64,000 nt of DNA from Verrucomicrobium sp. (GCA_017849585.1 JAFIGT010000039.1:124001-188000); one strand, 5' to 3'; positions 16,878-27,085 are shown, numbered from the stretch's first letter. Notes: a model not told the origin generated them from the sequence alone. Numbers and translations: made by a program.

Positions 16878-19800
16878 CATTCATGAGTCTATATAATATG
16901 GCATGGCGTCCATGGATTGCTAGTGCGGTCATGGTCAGTATCGCGTTGTCGACTCTGCACGCCGAGCAAGTCGTACCCATTCTGCCCGTCTCGCAGTGGC
17001 TAGTCCGTGCAGAAGCGTCCGATCGTATTCATATGGCCGAGCGGGATGGTGTCTTGGCCATCGAATTCGATGTTGTTACGAATCGAAAAAGACGTTCTGG
17101 TCCGGTGGTGAACTCAGAATCGCGTTTCTTTATCGAAAGAAGAGAGTTACTCACTTTAACAGCTGGATCGGACCGACTGCTATTTGAAGCGCGAACCATT
17201 CAGTCTGCGACTTGTTCGATCTCAATACGCCCATTGATTTGCGATGCCAGTGGCGAACGGATTTCGTATCCGGCCATGGAAATTCAATCAATACTCAGAA
17301 CCGCAAAAGAGAATGGATGGAAGCGATGGAAAACGAATCCGTTTTACGCAAACGAAGCGGGTGGTGGTTTATTTGATGCTGAGGGTGGCGATGAAAATCG
17401 CTGGCCTGACGGAATCTTGAAACTTATTGGATTTGAGGTTCGGATAGCGTGGAAAGGAGCAGAGAAAAGCACCTCTGAAATGCGGCTTACGGGCAACTTG
17501 TTTCTCGGGGCTTTACGCGCAGTCGGCACCACGCTGACCGATGAGCCTGGCTTCTTTATAGACTCACTTCTTCTGGAAAAAGGACGCTATCGCCTTGCTT
17601 GGGAAGCTCGAGCGGCGTTTCAGGCTGCTCCAGTCATGGAGTCCCAGCAAATAGTGGATTTTGATCCCCTCAACGAATCAAGTCGTCGACAGGTGGCGCA
17701 AGTCCCCTTGCTGCCGCTGCATAATAGTTGGCTGCGGTATCGTTTGAGTGCAGAGAATGGCTCGGTCATTAGTGAAGGAGAATTGCGTAATGAGACGTTG
17801 ACATCACCCAAGGAGCAGGTGGTGCCTCAACTAGTGGATGTAAGCCGGCCCCCGATCATAGGCCAGATTCGATTGAATCCAACGCGTCTGTCGCGAGCAG
17901 ATAGCCCGGGTGGTATTTATTCGGAGAAGGAACCGTTTCAGATTACGGCGCGTGTATTTCCAATTGTTGGAAAGAAGCAGGAGAAATTGCATTTAAAATG
18001 GAGTATAACCCCCTACGCATTCGATTCTGTCTTGCAGCATGGCAAGCAAGAGGTCTCATTTAATTGGTGGAACTCATATAGTGATTTAATCATTCCGTTG
18101 CCTCGCGAAGCCGAGCGTGATGCGTATCGGTTTCGCTACGCATTAGTCGATGCAAGTGACCAGGTAATCGATTCTGGAGAGTATACCGTTGGAATTGCTC
18201 GAAAATCGATCTCTCCACGGGACACGCGAATCGGCGTACTGCCGGAACGCCACGAGATTAAAAGCCGTCCGTATTTTCGTACGACTTTCTTACAGCCTGA
18301 ATTCGACCGGCCGATCGACGAGACGCATGCCGTGAAGAATTTCGATAAAATGCTAAGTCAGTCAAGGCAGATGACTTCGCATGTCACCTACACGATTGAA
18401 ATGGCTGAGCTCGAAATTCTGCCTGGAGTATACGATTTCGCCTTGCTCGATAAAATAATGGATATCGCTGCAGATCGGGAATGTGGGGTCACGATTAGAG
18501 TGGCGCATGGAGAGAAGGGCAGTCCATTTCGCTGGCAACCTTATACGCGACCGCGCAATTACGACGGCACTCCGCTGCACGGACATTCGTTTTACGGCAG
18601 TTATTCTCTAACAGATATAGATCATGTCAATTCCTGGAAACGTTGCTTTCGTGCTTTGTACGATCGCTATTCCCGGCATCGTGCTTTTGAGGGATACTAC
18701 TTGATGAAGCCGGGGGGGGAATGGATTTTGCCCGAGGAGCCATGGAATGCACACATTGCAGACTATAGCTGGTCGGCGAGGGAATCGTTTCGAGATTACC
18801 TTCGCAATGATCTCAATCTAGATATTGCGTCGCTAAATTTGAGATGGGGGAAGGCCTATAGAAATTGGAATGAGGTGATGCCGCCGAAGCCGACATTTGA
18901 GGACGGAGCGAAGCCGGATTTGCGAATGGAATGGATCGACTTTTCGCGATGCAAGTTGAAGTGGAACGATTCATGGTCTGAGCTCATGGCGCGCGAGATT
19001 CGCTCCTATGATTTGAATCGCATCATCATCGTCTATGTCCGACTGATGGAGGAGGATACTGAAAGATTGGCTGGGCTGGTTGACTACCAGCATAACGGGG
19101 GGCTGCATGGATTCGAGGCGGAGGGGCAGCTAGTGGAGGCTTGGGAGAAAAAGCGAATCGGATGGATAACCGAACCGCATTATCCTCATCATTGGGCGTG
19201 GGATCGCAATGGCTGGGTGTTGGATTGGTCTGTTTATGTCATGCTGGCACAAGCTGGAGCTGGGGGGGTAAATCTCCATATGTATTACTATCCACTGGCC
19301 GACGGTCAATCGGGTTGGTATCCGCATCGGGTTGCTTTAGGTTCGAAGAAAAGAGGGGATTCGGCATTTTCTCTTGAAGCTCACTACGGGGGAACTTTTG
19401 CATATGATCGCTTTGAGTTGTTCAAACCAATAATGCGGGAGCTTTATGGCATGCAGCTTTCCGGAAAGCGGAAACAGGTTGCCGTGATCGATGATATTTC
19501 GACACTATTAACCAAGCATCGAACAACGTTCCGGGCGCGCACATTGGATTTGTGTCGCGGTTTCGACCTCTTAAAGGCGGACTCGATCGATTTCGAAAAC
19601 TATCAGCAGTCGCATGAAAACGATTACCGCATGGTTGTTTTGAATCCGCTCAACGAGGTATTGGCTCCCGAAACCCTCGATGCGATTGAGCGTATGACTC
19701 GAAACGGCGCACTGCTAGTCATGAATGCACATAGTGGTGTGTATTCGACCGAGTTTGCAAACGAAAGGGATGTCTTGCTAAAAAAACTCGGAATTGTGCC

Positions 19801-20500
19801 GCCAGCAGGGACTTTTTCTTCAAACATTTCGAGCGCCCGGGGATTGCCGATTAATGGTCGTGCTGAAAAAGTGAAATTGCCGGCTGTGACTTTTACTGCG
19901 CAGAGAGAGATTGATAGGCAATTGAATGAGACGCAGCTGGATTATTTGAATTGGCCCTATCGCTGGCTGCCGCGATTTGATTCCTTTGGCTATTATGCAA
20001 AAAATCCAGTGATCCATGGAAAAATCCTGGCTCGATTCCAAGATGGTGGCGTTGCAGTTACGCTTCATGAGGTGGGCAAAGGGCAGGCATTGGTTTTTTG
20101 GGGAACGTTGGAATTATCGGGGGAAGTAAATCGTGGAGTCATGGCAGCCGCAGCGCGGATGGCGGGCATTGAGAATCCAAGGCTCGGCAATCCGATCGAG
20201 CATATGATTCTTGCTGATCGAGTTGATTTGGGGAGGCACTACGCCGTGCTGTACCAGGAAAAGTATGGAAAGTATCAGCAAAAAATCACCCACATACCGG
20301 ATGGAAAGTGGTTTGTAGACGACATGGTTACCGGTGAAAGACTGGGCGTTGTGGATGGGGCGCGAGTGCGTCAAAGTGGACTGCCCCTCACTTTTCGATG
20401 TGAACAATCTCCACTCAAGATCCTGAGGTTTATTCCTATGAAGGAAGCAGAGGTTTCCGGGTGGGCAGGGAATTACCGGAGCGAGCTCGGCGCAAATTAA
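16874..20500 (+). CDS. Large exported clan GH-A hydrolase, GH42-like (beta-galactosidase type)
   Basis: A 1208-aa protein with a signal peptide (WIASAVMVSIALSTLHAE) and a ~450-residue beta-rich N-terminal section. A central barrel follows with GH42-like traits: SFRDYLRNDLNLDIASLNLR then WGKAYRNWNEVMPP, a candidate acid/base Glu in GGEWILPEE and a candidate nucleophile Glu in ITEPHY. Residues ~860-1000 resemble the glutamine-amidotransferase-like trimerisation domain of GH42 enzymes (QVAVIDDISTLL; DYRMVVLNPLNEVLAPETL). Typical GH42 proteins have ~650-700 aa, so this one carries a long extra N-terminal part. The start overlaps the GH71 stop by four bases. Substrate unknown; a galactose- or glucose-containing polymer is plausible. 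Confidence 0.7.
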   Translation: MTFMSLYNMAWRPWIASAVMVSIALSTLHAEQVVPILPVSQWLVRAEASDRIHMAERDGVLAIEFDVVTNRKRRSGPVVNSESRFFIERRELLTLTAGSDRLLFEARTIQSATCSISIRPLICDASGERISYPAMEIQSILRTAKENGWKRWKTNPFYANEAGGGLFDAEGGDENRWPDGILKLIGFEVRIAWKGAEKSTSEMRLTGNLFLGALRAVGTTLTDEPGFFIDSLLLEKGRYRLAWEARAAFQAAPVMESQQIVDFDPLNESSRRQVAQVPLLPLHNSWLRYRLSAENGSVISEGELRNETLTSPKEQVVPQLVDVSRPPIIGQIRLNPTRLSRADSPGGIYSEKEPFQITARVFPIVGKKQEKLHLKWSITPYAFDSVLQHGKQEVSFNWWNSYSDLIIPLPREAERDAYRFRYALVDASDQVIDSGEYTVGIARKSISPRDTRIGVLPERHEIKSRPYFRTTFLQPEFDRPIDETHAVKNFDKMLSQSRQMTSHVTYTIEMAELEILPGVYDFALLDKIMDIAADRECGVTIRVAHGEKGSPFRWQPYTRPRNYDGTPLHGHSFYGSYSLTDIDHVNSWKRCFRALYDRYSRHRAFEGYYLMKPGGEWILPEEPWNAHIADYSWSARESFRDYLRNDLNLDIASLNLRWGKAYRNWNEVMPPKPTFEDGAKPDLRMEWIDFSRCKLKWNDSWSELMAREIRSYDLNRIIIVYVRLMEEDTERLAGLVDYQHNGGLHGFEAEGQLVEAWEKKRIGWITEPHYPHHWAWDRNGWVLDWSVYVMLAQAGAGGVNLHMYYYPLADGQSGWYPHRVALGSKKRGDSAFSLEAHYGGTFAYDRFELFKPIMRELYGMQLSGKRKQVAVIDDISTLLTKHRTTFRARTLDLCRGFDLLKADSIDFENYQQSHENDYRMVVLNPLNEVLAPETLDAIERMTRNGALLVMNAHSGVYSTEFANERDVLLKKLGIVPPAGTFSSNISSARGLPINGRAEKVKLPAVTFTAQREIDRQLNETQLDYLNWPYRWLPRFDSFGYYAKNPVIHGKILARFQDGGVAVTLHEVGKGQALVFWGTLELSGEVNRGVMAAAARMAGIENPRLGNPIEHMILADRVDLGRHYAVLYQEKYGKYQQKITHIPDGKWFVDDMVTGERLGVVDGARVRQSGLPLTFRCEQSPLKILRFIPMKEAEVSGWAGNYRSELGAN

Positions 20501-20506
20501 CACGAT

Positions 20507-22024
20507 ATGACCAGTAGATTACGATATATCGCAGCTATCCTGATGATGATTTCAGGAGCCTATGCGACGCCATTTCCATCCCCGCTTTTTGGACCTCATG
20601 CGGTACTACAGCGAGATATGCCAGTTTGGATATGGGGTAAGGCTGACCCTGGAGAAAAGGTGACTGTGCGATTCAATACAATCCATGTCGAAACTGTAGC
20701 TGGATCGACAGGAGAGTGGAGAGTTCAATTGCCGGCATTGAATGGCGGTGATCGAGGGGAACTTATATTTGAAGGCAAAAATAGCCGAATCAAGAGTTCG
20801 GATGTTCTTGTAGGAGATGTTTGGCTCTGTGCTGGGCAGTCCAATATGGAGCGACCAGTGTCTCTGGCTAATAATGCGGCGGTGGAGATTGCGAGTTGTC
20901 GCGAGTCCGATATCCGACAGTTTAAGGTGCCGATTCCTCAGCCGGGGATTATTCCTGGGAAATTGATTGGCGAGTGGCAATGCGCCTCGCCCGAGACAGT
21001 CGGCTCATTTACTGCGGTTGGATATTTTTGTGCGCGAGAATTACGCCGCGCTCATAATCTGCCGCAAGGCCTGATTAACTGTACCTGGGGTGGTACGCCA
21101 ATCGAAGCATGGCTTAATCCTGAGCTGCTCGAGGCCAACGCCGATTTTCGAGTAATTAGCGAGCGATGGAGTAAAATTACGGCTGATTATCCTGCTAGAA
21201 AAGAAGCGTATGATGTGGCCATGGCGCAATGGTCCGAACGCAAGAAGGCCGCTGAAGGAGATAAAAAACCATTTAACGAAAAGCAGCCTGCTTCTCCGGT
21301 TGGCGCTCCGATGGATCGCAATACTCCAGCGTTGGTATTTAGTACAATGCTGCGGCCTCTGATACCAAGTACGATTCGCGGCTTTTTTTGGTATCAGGGC
21401 GAAGCCAATTGGCAATATCCTCGCGAGTACCAGCGCATGCTTCATGCGTTTATCAAGGATTGCCGGTCACAGTGGCGGATGGATCATCTGCCATTTATGG
21501 TAATTCAGCTGCCTAATTACGGGGGGGACGGGAATGTCTGCTGGACTGAATTGAGGCGCGCGCAAAAGTCAGTTAGCGCGCTGCCCGCTACAGGCGTGGT
21601 CACTACCATTGATGTGGGAGACCCAAAGGAAATACACCCAACAAACAAACAAGCGGTTGGAATACGCCTTTCGCTCATGGTAAGGCGCATTATTTTCGGC
21701 GAGGAGATCGTATATAGTGGTCCAGATTTTATTGACGCTACCACTCAAGGGGACGCGCTTGTTTTAAAATTTAACACCCATGGCAGTACGCTCAAAATTA
21801 AAGATCCGGCATTTGGTGGGATTTCATTTGAGGTGGCTGGAGCGGATCGAATTTTTGTGCCAGGGCAGGCTCGGGTTGTCGGCGACACAGTGGTTGTGAG
21901 TAGCGAGAAAGTGAAAGAGCCGGTGGCGGTTCGTTATTGTTGGAGGGATGGCCCGGGTGCCATTCTCTATAATGCCCAGGATTTGCCTGCTGCACCATTT
22001 CGCACGGACGATTGGCTAAATTAG
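20507..22024 (+). CDS. Secreted SGNH esterase, sialate O-acetylesterase family
   Basis: A 505-aa protein with a signal peptide (AAILMMISGAYATP). It has the hallmark VWLCAGQSNME with the nucleophile Ser in GQSNM, the glycine-containing block CTWGGTPIEAW, the FFWYQGEAN block, and the Asp/His segment DVGDPKEIHPTNKQ. This is the SASA/carbohydrate-esterase architecture, which removes O-acetyl groups from glycans. It starts seven bases after the GH42-like gene and closes the operon begun at 12292. It may deacetylate the polysaccharide cut by its neighbours. Confidence 0.88.
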   Translation: MTSRLRYIAAILMMISGAYATPFPSPLFGPHAVLQRDMPVWIWGKADPGEKVTVRFNTIHVETVAGSTGEWRVQLPALNGGDRGELIFEGKNSRIKSSDVLVGDVWLCAGQSNMERPVSLANNAAVEIASCRESDIRQFKVPIPQPGIIPGKLIGEWQCASPETVGSFTAVGYFCARELRRAHNLPQGLINCTWGGTPIEAWLNPELLEANADFRVISERWSKITADYPARKEAYDVAMAQWSERKKAAEGDKKPFNEKQPASPVGAPMDRNTPALVFSTMLRPLIPSTIRGFFWYQGEANWQYPREYQRMLHAFIKDCRSQWRMDHLPFMVIQLPNYGGDGNVCWTELRRAQKSVSALPATGVVTTIDVGDPKEIHPTNKQAVGIRLSLMVRRIIFGEEIVYSGPDFIDATTQGDALVLKFNTHGSTLKIKDPAFGGISFEVAGADRIFVPGQARVVGDTVVVSSEKVKEPVAVRYCWRDGPGAILYNAQDLPAAPFRTDDWLN

Positions 22025-22088
22025 TGTAGATTCCGGAAGATGTCATCCGAGCTCGACCGATCGTTTTCTGTAGCCAGTCTTGATTGAA

Positions 22089-22109
22089 GGAAAGCGAATG
22101 CCGCTTTCC
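22089..22109. terminator. Hairpin between convergent genes
   Basis: GGAAAGCG and CGCTTTCC pair with a five-base loop in the gap between the esterase gene (ends 22024, plus) and the GntR/LacI regulator (ends 22161, minus). There is no long U-tract, so it may be a weak or factor-assisted bidirectional terminator. Confidence 0.45.
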
Positions 22110-22160
22110 ATGATCATGCCCGCAGTTGTTCTGTAGGGATTTGGTATTAGAGGATGGTCG

Positions 22161-23252
22161 TTAGGTGCTTTTACGAACAATGAGTTCACCAGGAAGTTGA
22201 AGTTCCAGACGCTCCAACTTCTCGCCATTTACGAGACGATCTAGCAATCGGACTGCGTGCGATCCAATCTGCTCATAAGGAGCCCGATAGGTCGTGAGCC
22301 CCTCGCTTTCACCCAAGCCATCGATTCCAACGACCTTCAGATCCTCTGGGATTCGTAATCCGAGCTCGAGCGCCGCCTTGATCAGGCCTAGGGCTAAAAA
22401 ATCATACAGGCATACCACGGCATCCAGTTTTTCATGGCTTTTTAAATAGGCGCGCGCCATTTCCATCGGTTCCGCGGTAGGGTCATCATAATCGGCGTGC
22501 TCGACCACTTCTGAGCACTCGGGAGCCGATGCTACTGCCAGACCGGCATCTTCCATGGCGCGGCGATAGCCCAAGTATTTGTCGCGGGCGCTGGGAGCGA
22601 GCATGTTGCTGGCGAAGAAACCTACCTTGCGCGCACCACGAGAAAGGAGATGCCGGGTAATGGTAAAACCGGCATGAAAGCCATCCACATCAACAGAAGG
22701 CACTCCACTGCCAGGAAAGGACAGTCCAGCGAGGACATAGGGTACTTTGCGGGAAAGAAGAATCTGTGAAAAATGAGTCCGGTCCTCAAAGGTCATGATT
22801 GCGGGTGAGATGACGCATCCACGCACATCAAACTCAGTCAAGCGCTGCAACACTTCGATTTCTTTGCGAAAATCGGCTCCGGTTGCAAAGGTAAGCGAAC
22901 GGCGTTCAAGATCATAGGCAGCGTCTTGAAACCCTCGCAAGATACGGCGCAGTCCTTCGTGCTTCTTGCTTGGAAAAACCAGCGCATAGGCATCGAGTTG
23001 AATTTTCGGCGTATCGTTATCAATGTCTTTGCGCACAACTCGAGTCCCCACTCGTCTACGACGCTCCACGTACCCTTCATGCTCCAGGCGGGAGATGGCC
23101 TTGGAAATGGTTGGGCGGCTGCTGTGCAGCTCCAGGGCCAATTGGCTCTCGTTCGGGATGACCAAGCCAACAGGCCATGTTCCTTTGAGAATATTGGCCT
23201 GAAAGCAGGCGTAGGCTTTCTCAACCTTGGAGGATGGTGACTGGCGTAGCAT
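22161..23252 (-). CDS. GntR-type HTH/LacI-type effector-domain regulator (AraR-like)
   Basis: A 363-aa hybrid regulator. Residues ~8-75 are a GntR winged helix (LALELHSSRPTISKAISRLE, then EGYVERRRRVGTRVV). Residues ~88-363 are a LacI/periplasmic-binding-like sensor (GFTITRHLLSRGARKVGFF; DAVVCLYDFLALGLIKAALE; EDLKVVGIDG). This domain order is that of AraR of Bacillus. It is clearly paralogous over its whole length to the regulator at 61054-62145. A near-perfect 21-bp palindrome 12 bases upstream suggests autoregulation. It is divergent from the PEP-CTERM/pseudopilin/GH51 genes at 23591-27907 and probably controls them. Confidence 0.92.
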   Translation of the reverse strand: MLRQSPSSKVEKAYACFQANILKGTWPVGLVIPNESQLALELHSSRPTISKAISRLEHEGYVERRRRVGTRVVRKDIDNDTPKIQLDAYALVFPSKKHEGLRRILRGFQDAAYDLERRSLTFATGADFRKEIEVLQRLTEFDVRGCVISPAIMTFEDRTHFSQILLSRKVPYVLAGLSFPGSGVPSVDVDGFHAGFTITRHLLSRGARKVGFFASNMLAPSARDKYLGYRRAMEDAGLAVASAPECSEVVEHADYDDPTAEPMEMARAYLKSHEKLDAVVCLYDFLALGLIKAALELGLRIPEDLKVVGIDGLGESEGLTTYRAPYEQIGSHAVRLLDRLVNGEKLERLELQLPGELIVRKST

Positions 23253-23590
23253 GAGCTATATGGTGACTAATGTAATACATAAGTCAATGTCGATTTTAGT
23301 AGCCATTTTTAAGTAGGTCGGGGTATGTTCAAGCTTCAGTCAAAATGCGTGTTCATTCACATTAAAAAGATTTATTCATTCTTAACTAAAGCGTAAACTA
23401 TTATAATACAATATATTATATTATAATTTTCGACCTAGGGCTAATATTCCTTATCAGCTTTTAGAATACATAAGACATAATTGCAATATCCCTTGCAATG
23501 AGGCTTTATTTGTTATACATAATGACCTGCCTGGGTTGTATTGAGAGCGTGAAAACTTCATCGTAAATCAAATAGAGAGAGAAAATAAAA
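23253..23590. other. AT-rich divergent promoter region
   Basis: A 338-bp non-coding region, strikingly AT-rich, between the GntR/LacI regulator and the PEP-CTERM gene. It holds the 21-bp palindrome at 23265, further copies of the half-site TACATAA at 23469-23475 and 23515-23521, and several TATAAT-like boxes (for example 23402-23407 and 23422-23427). No open frame of note is visible. Confidence 0.6.
23265..23285. promoter_or_regulatory. Candidate operator of the GntR/LacI-type regulator
   Basis: Half-site GACTAATGTA, central A, half-site TACATAAGTC: the two halves are inverted repeats with one mismatch. The TGTA-A-TACA core resembles the Bacillus AraR operator core (TGTAC-GTACA). It lies 12 bases upstream of the regulator's start codon, as expected for autorepression. 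Confidence 0.6.
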
Positions 23591-24499
23591 ATGAAAGTCA
23601 TCGGATTGCTGACGTTATTTCTTGTTTGTGCGCCGATTGCGCGGGCCTCCTTGGTTGTGTACGAGGGATTTAATGGCTACCAGACAGGCGACCTTACCGG
23701 CCAGTCCGTGGTCAATACTGTAGGTCTGACGGGTGCCTATGGTACTACCGGCGAGAACTCCACCTACACGGTTTGGTATCAAACGAGTGGTTTGAGTTTT
23801 GGGAGCATTCAGACAAGTGGAGGCTCGGCTTGGTGTATTGGCTATGATACTTCGGCTACGGTTGGTCTGGCTTCGAGCGTTGCCGTGCAGGGAACAATGT
23901 GGTCGAGCTATCTGGTTAAGGCGGGTTCCAGTATTGGTGGCAATGTGCTCGTTGCGACTAAAAACAATTCGAGTGGGACGCTGTATGGTCGGACTGCGGC
24001 AAATGCGGGTTCCCTGCCGGGTGTGGCCTATGGTGAAAGCAACTGGAATGGGTCTATCTCGGGTAGTTCGCAATTGGCTGGAAATACAACGTATATGGTG
24101 GTGTCGAAATTCACGAATGTTGGAATGAGTTTATCTGCCAGCCAGACGGGCACGTTGCGGGAATGGATTCTTACTTTGGATCAATTTCAAAATTGGGAGG
24201 CTAATGGTCTTTCGGAAAGTTATCTTACCGCAGCCACGGCCGGAACGGGCAGCAATCAGATCTATGCCATTACGGGCGTCTCGGTCAGTGCTAGCGGTAC
24301 CTACTCTTTTGATAACCAATGTTCATTAAGTTATGCCGGGCAGTACACCAACAATATTACGTTTGATGAACTTCGATACGGAACCGAATTGTCGGATGTG
24401 ATCGTGGTGCCTGAGCCTGCGAGTTGGGCATTGGCTCTTCTCGGTGTAACGGTGCTCATGGGAAGGCAACGTTGGGGCGCGAGCAAGTGGAATCTATAA
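23591..24499 (+). CDS. PEP-CTERM-sorted secreted protein
   Basis: A 302-aa protein with a signal peptide (LLTLFLVCAPIARAS), then a body that starts LVVYEGFNGYQTGDLTGQ and is rich in Gly/Ser/Thr. It ends with VVPEPASWALALLGVTVLMG followed by basic residues, the PEP-CTERM sorting tail. The body is paralogous to the protein at 27086-27907 (LLIYEGFDGYDKGDLEGQ; GNLYESYLVK versus GTMWSSYLVK; FTNVGQGLS versus FTNVGMSLS). First gene of the second polysaccharide locus, preceded by a purine-rich GAGAGAGAAAA leader. Probably an exported surface component; binding partner unknown. Confidence 0.87.
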   Translation: MKVIGLLTLFLVCAPIARASLVVYEGFNGYQTGDLTGQSVVNTVGLTGAYGTTGENSTYTVWYQTSGLSFGSIQTSGGSAWCIGYDTSATVGLASSVAVQGTMWSSYLVKAGSSIGGNVLVATKNNSSGTLYGRTAANAGSLPGVAYGESNWNGSISGSSQLAGNTTYMVVSKFTNVGMSLSASQTGTLREWILTLDQFQNWEANGLSESYLTAATAGTGSNQIYAITGVSVSASGTYSFDNQCSLSYAGQYTNNITFDELRYGTELSDVIVVPEPASWALALLGVTVLMGRQRWGASKWNL

Positions 24500-24631
24500 A
24501 AGAGATTCTGGTTTTTGTTCTCAATTAACCGAGCAAGACAGCCCATACAAGAATGGCGACAGGAATGAGCTCCTCGTTACGGGGTCAAGCTCCCAACGTC
24601 TATGGCGGCAGAATCGTATAATCTTCAAGCC

Positions 24632-25345
24632 ATGAGCTGCCGGGCCTTTAGTCTCGTCGAGTTGGCAGTCGCCTTGACAATCGCCATGGTCATGGCGGCC
24701 TTGCTTCTCCCTACCGCATTCAAGGCGATGGAAAGCTCCCGGAGATCCCAATGCATGGGCAATATGCGTCAAATCGGGGTGGCGTTGTTTGCGTATGCTT
24801 CAGAGCATAATAATCATCTTCCACCGGTATCCAGTGTTTGGCCTCCTGGGGAGGATAGGAAAGAGGTGTGGTCGTATGCGCTTTGGACTTATGCTGGTTA
24901 TGATGAGGCTTCCTATAAGCCCCCGGAAAATGATCTGCAGCTAAAAGCAGGAGCAAAAAAAGCGAACATTTTTCGCTGTCCGAGCACCCGAGCTCACCCG
25001 ACGGCAGTGCCCTCAGTCGCCACAGGGGTAAATTCCAATCTCTCTTCCTACGGTCTCAACAGTCGTCCCGCCGGGGGGGCTGGAGATTATGACACCATGA
25101 CGCGTCCCATTCCCGTTTCGCGCTGCGTTAAACCTTCTCGGACCGCGATGGTGGTGGAGTCCAGTTTTTTTGCCGGAGATTTCGGATGTTACTTTACCTG
25201 GTTTGGACTACTGCCACATTCCAATGGGAGTAACATTTTATTTTTTGACGGACACGTCGAATGGATGCCTCTTGATGCTATTCCAAGGGATGAAAGTGGA
25301 GACGGCACTATTTTTTGGGACGGCTACAACTACTGGGGGAACTAG
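24632..25345 (+). CDS. Pseudopilin-like protein with H-X9-DG motif
   Basis: About 237 aa from the ATG at 24632 (MSCRAFSLVELAVALTIAMV). The AFSLVE prepilin motif and hydrophobic helix are at the extreme N-terminus, which fixes this start rather than the upstream in-frame ATG at 24602. The C-terminal H-S-N-G-S-N-I-L-F-F-D-G is the H-X9-DG motif. The CMGNMRQIGVALFAYASEHN segment is also typical of the family. It lies directly between a PEP-CTERM gene and a GH51-like gene, the same order as in the first locus. A specific role in glycan capture or export is inferred from context only. Confidence 0.87.
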   Translation: MSCRAFSLVELAVALTIAMVMAALLLPTAFKAMESSRRSQCMGNMRQIGVALFAYASEHNNHLPPVSSVWPPGEDRKEVWSYALWTYAGYDEASYKPPENDLQLKAGAKKANIFRCPSTRAHPTAVPSVATGVNSNLSSYGLNSRPAGGAGDYDTMTRPIPVSRCVKPSRTAMVVESSFFAGDFGCYFTWFGLLPHSNGSNILFFDGHVEWMPLDAIPRDESGDGTIFWDGYNYWGN

Positions 25346-25361
25346 ATCCAAAGCAAACCAT

Positions 25362-27020
25362 ATGGATCAGCAGAATCCCAGCTTCAAGCGCTTATTAAAC
25401 AAAATGCCTCATCGTATGCTCACACTCTCCGGCGTCATTATCATGTCCTTTCTATTGACTGCTAGCATGGCACAGCAGACCGCCCCTCAGGCCGGCGGTG
25501 CGGGCAATGAGTACAAGGGAGTGGTATTGGAAAAGAATGTGGATCTTCCCCGGAATTCCAGAACCCTGCCCGCCACAATTGAGATCAACGAGAGTGTTTC
25601 CATCAAACCCTTTACGCGGGAATTGTTCGGTTACAATTTTGATTGGAACACCATGCAGAGTTTGATGGTGGAGGCTGGGAGCGGAGGTATGGACCCCAAG
25701 ATAGCGAGTCTTTTGTCTGGCTTGCGAAGTCCTTTAAATCGCATGTCTGGATCAGAGTCGCAGACCTTTCATTGGAAGGAAACCCTTGGGCCTCTACAAG
25801 AGAGAAAGGAGCAGGTGCTTTATGAAGGCGCGGTACCAACGAAGATTAAATTCGGTATCGTCGAGTGGATTCAGCTCATGCAATCCATTGACTCCAAGGC
25901 TGCCTTTGTTTGGTGCGTGAATCTCGCTACAGAACAACCCACTGATCATGCGGATTTGGTGGAATTCCTGACAGGCGATCCAAAGCGCGATGCTAATGGG
26001 GGAGTCAACTGGGCTCAGCGGCGCGTGGATCTGGGAATCAAAAATCCCGTGCGTGTTGCGATTTGGGAAATCGGTAATGAAATGGATTGGGGCAAAGACC
26101 GCATGAGTGTGGAACAATACATCGAGGCGGCCCGGAAAGCGATTCAGGCCATTCGTTTTGTGGATCCCATGGCGAAAATCGCCGTCCTGTCCAAGACAGC
26201 TCCTTGGGAGCCGGGCGGCGAAAAAACCTGGTATCACTGGCATCAAGCCGTGCTCAAGGCGCTTGGCACCCAGATCGATTATGTCGTTTTTCATTGTTAT
26301 TATGACGGGCACACGGTTGCGCATCTGGATACATTCATCCGCAAGATACAAAGCGATATTGTGGCCATCACGGGAAGCGCACGCATCAAGCTGTTTTTCT
26401 CCGAACATGCCCGCTGGCCAGAACAGCCCAAGGAGGGTGGGCCAGAGGCTTGGCGCAAAGAATGGTTCCGCACGCACTCGCTCGACGGTTGCTTGTCTAC
26501 GGCGAGATTTCTCGTGCGCAGTTTAAATGAGCCTGAAAGAGTTGCGGCGACCTATCATTCCTTTTCGTCCGGCCCTTGGGGGCTGGTCTATCGAGACCAG
26601 GCTGGGCGCGTCTACTCAACCGGCATTGCCGATATGTTCCGGATCATGGAAGAAATCGAGGGCGATACGGTTGTACAATGTCATGTAAATGGTCCCCTGA
26701 CTGATGTGACTAAAAACACAATGAATTTTACAGCCGCAGCGGTGCAGAGAAGAACAGGGATTGATCTCGTCATTGTAAATCGTGGACCAAAGCGCGAAGC
26801 GGCCATTTTAACTCGAGATGAATACCGGCTCAAAGGTTCAAGGGTGCTTACGGGTCCTGATATCGACTCGTATAATACCGCTGATGGAAAGCCGATCACG
26901 TTGCAAACCGTGCCAATCGATAAAGGGGCGGGCGCGTTGAATGCCTACCCAATACCGGCTTACTCCATCGTGCTGCTGCACTTGGAGCGCGTGGCAAAGC
27001 GGGACGGAACCATCCCCTGA
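25362..27020 (+). CDS. Exported GH51-like (clan GH-A) glycosidase
   Basis: About 552 aa from the ATG at 25362, 16 nt after the pseudopilin stop; an internal Met at 25404 is an alternative start. A hydrophobic export segment (LTLSGVIIMSFLLTASMAQ) is followed by a barrel. WEIGNE carries the acid/base candidate E240 and LFFSEHARW the nucleophile candidate E348. The C-terminal beta domain (LIVNRGPKREAAIL; LTGPDIDSYNTADGKP; PAYSIVLLHL) is like that of GH51 alpha-L-arabinofuranosidases. Distantly related to the protein at 48862-50919. Arabinofuranosidase activity is likely but not certain; other GH-A families such as GH39 remain possible. Confidence 0.72.
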   Translation: MDQQNPSFKRLLNKMPHRMLTLSGVIIMSFLLTASMAQQTAPQAGGAGNEYKGVVLEKNVDLPRNSRTLPATIEINESVSIKPFTRELFGYNFDWNTMQSLMVEAGSGGMDPKIASLLSGLRSPLNRMSGSESQTFHWKETLGPLQERKEQVLYEGAVPTKIKFGIVEWIQLMQSIDSKAAFVWCVNLATEQPTDHADLVEFLTGDPKRDANGGVNWAQRRVDLGIKNPVRVAIWEIGNEMDWGKDRMSVEQYIEAARKAIQAIRFVDPMAKIAVLSKTAPWEPGGEKTWYHWHQAVLKALGTQIDYVVFHCYYDGHTVAHLDTFIRKIQSDIVAITGSARIKLFFSEHARWPEQPKEGGPEAWRKEWFRTHSLDGCLSTARFLVRSLNEPERVAATYHSFSSGPWGLVYRDQAGRVYSTGIADMFRIMEEIEGDTVVQCHVNGPLTDVTKNTMNFTAAAVQRRTGIDLVIVNRGPKREAAILTRDEYRLKGSRVLTGPDIDSYNTADGKPITLQTVPIDKGAGALNAYPIPAYSIVLLHLERVAKRDGTIP

Positions 27021-27085
27021 CTAAATTATATATTTCTAAACCGCATGACCTCGTTTTGTAAAAGGAATCAGTAAACCCCAAAAAT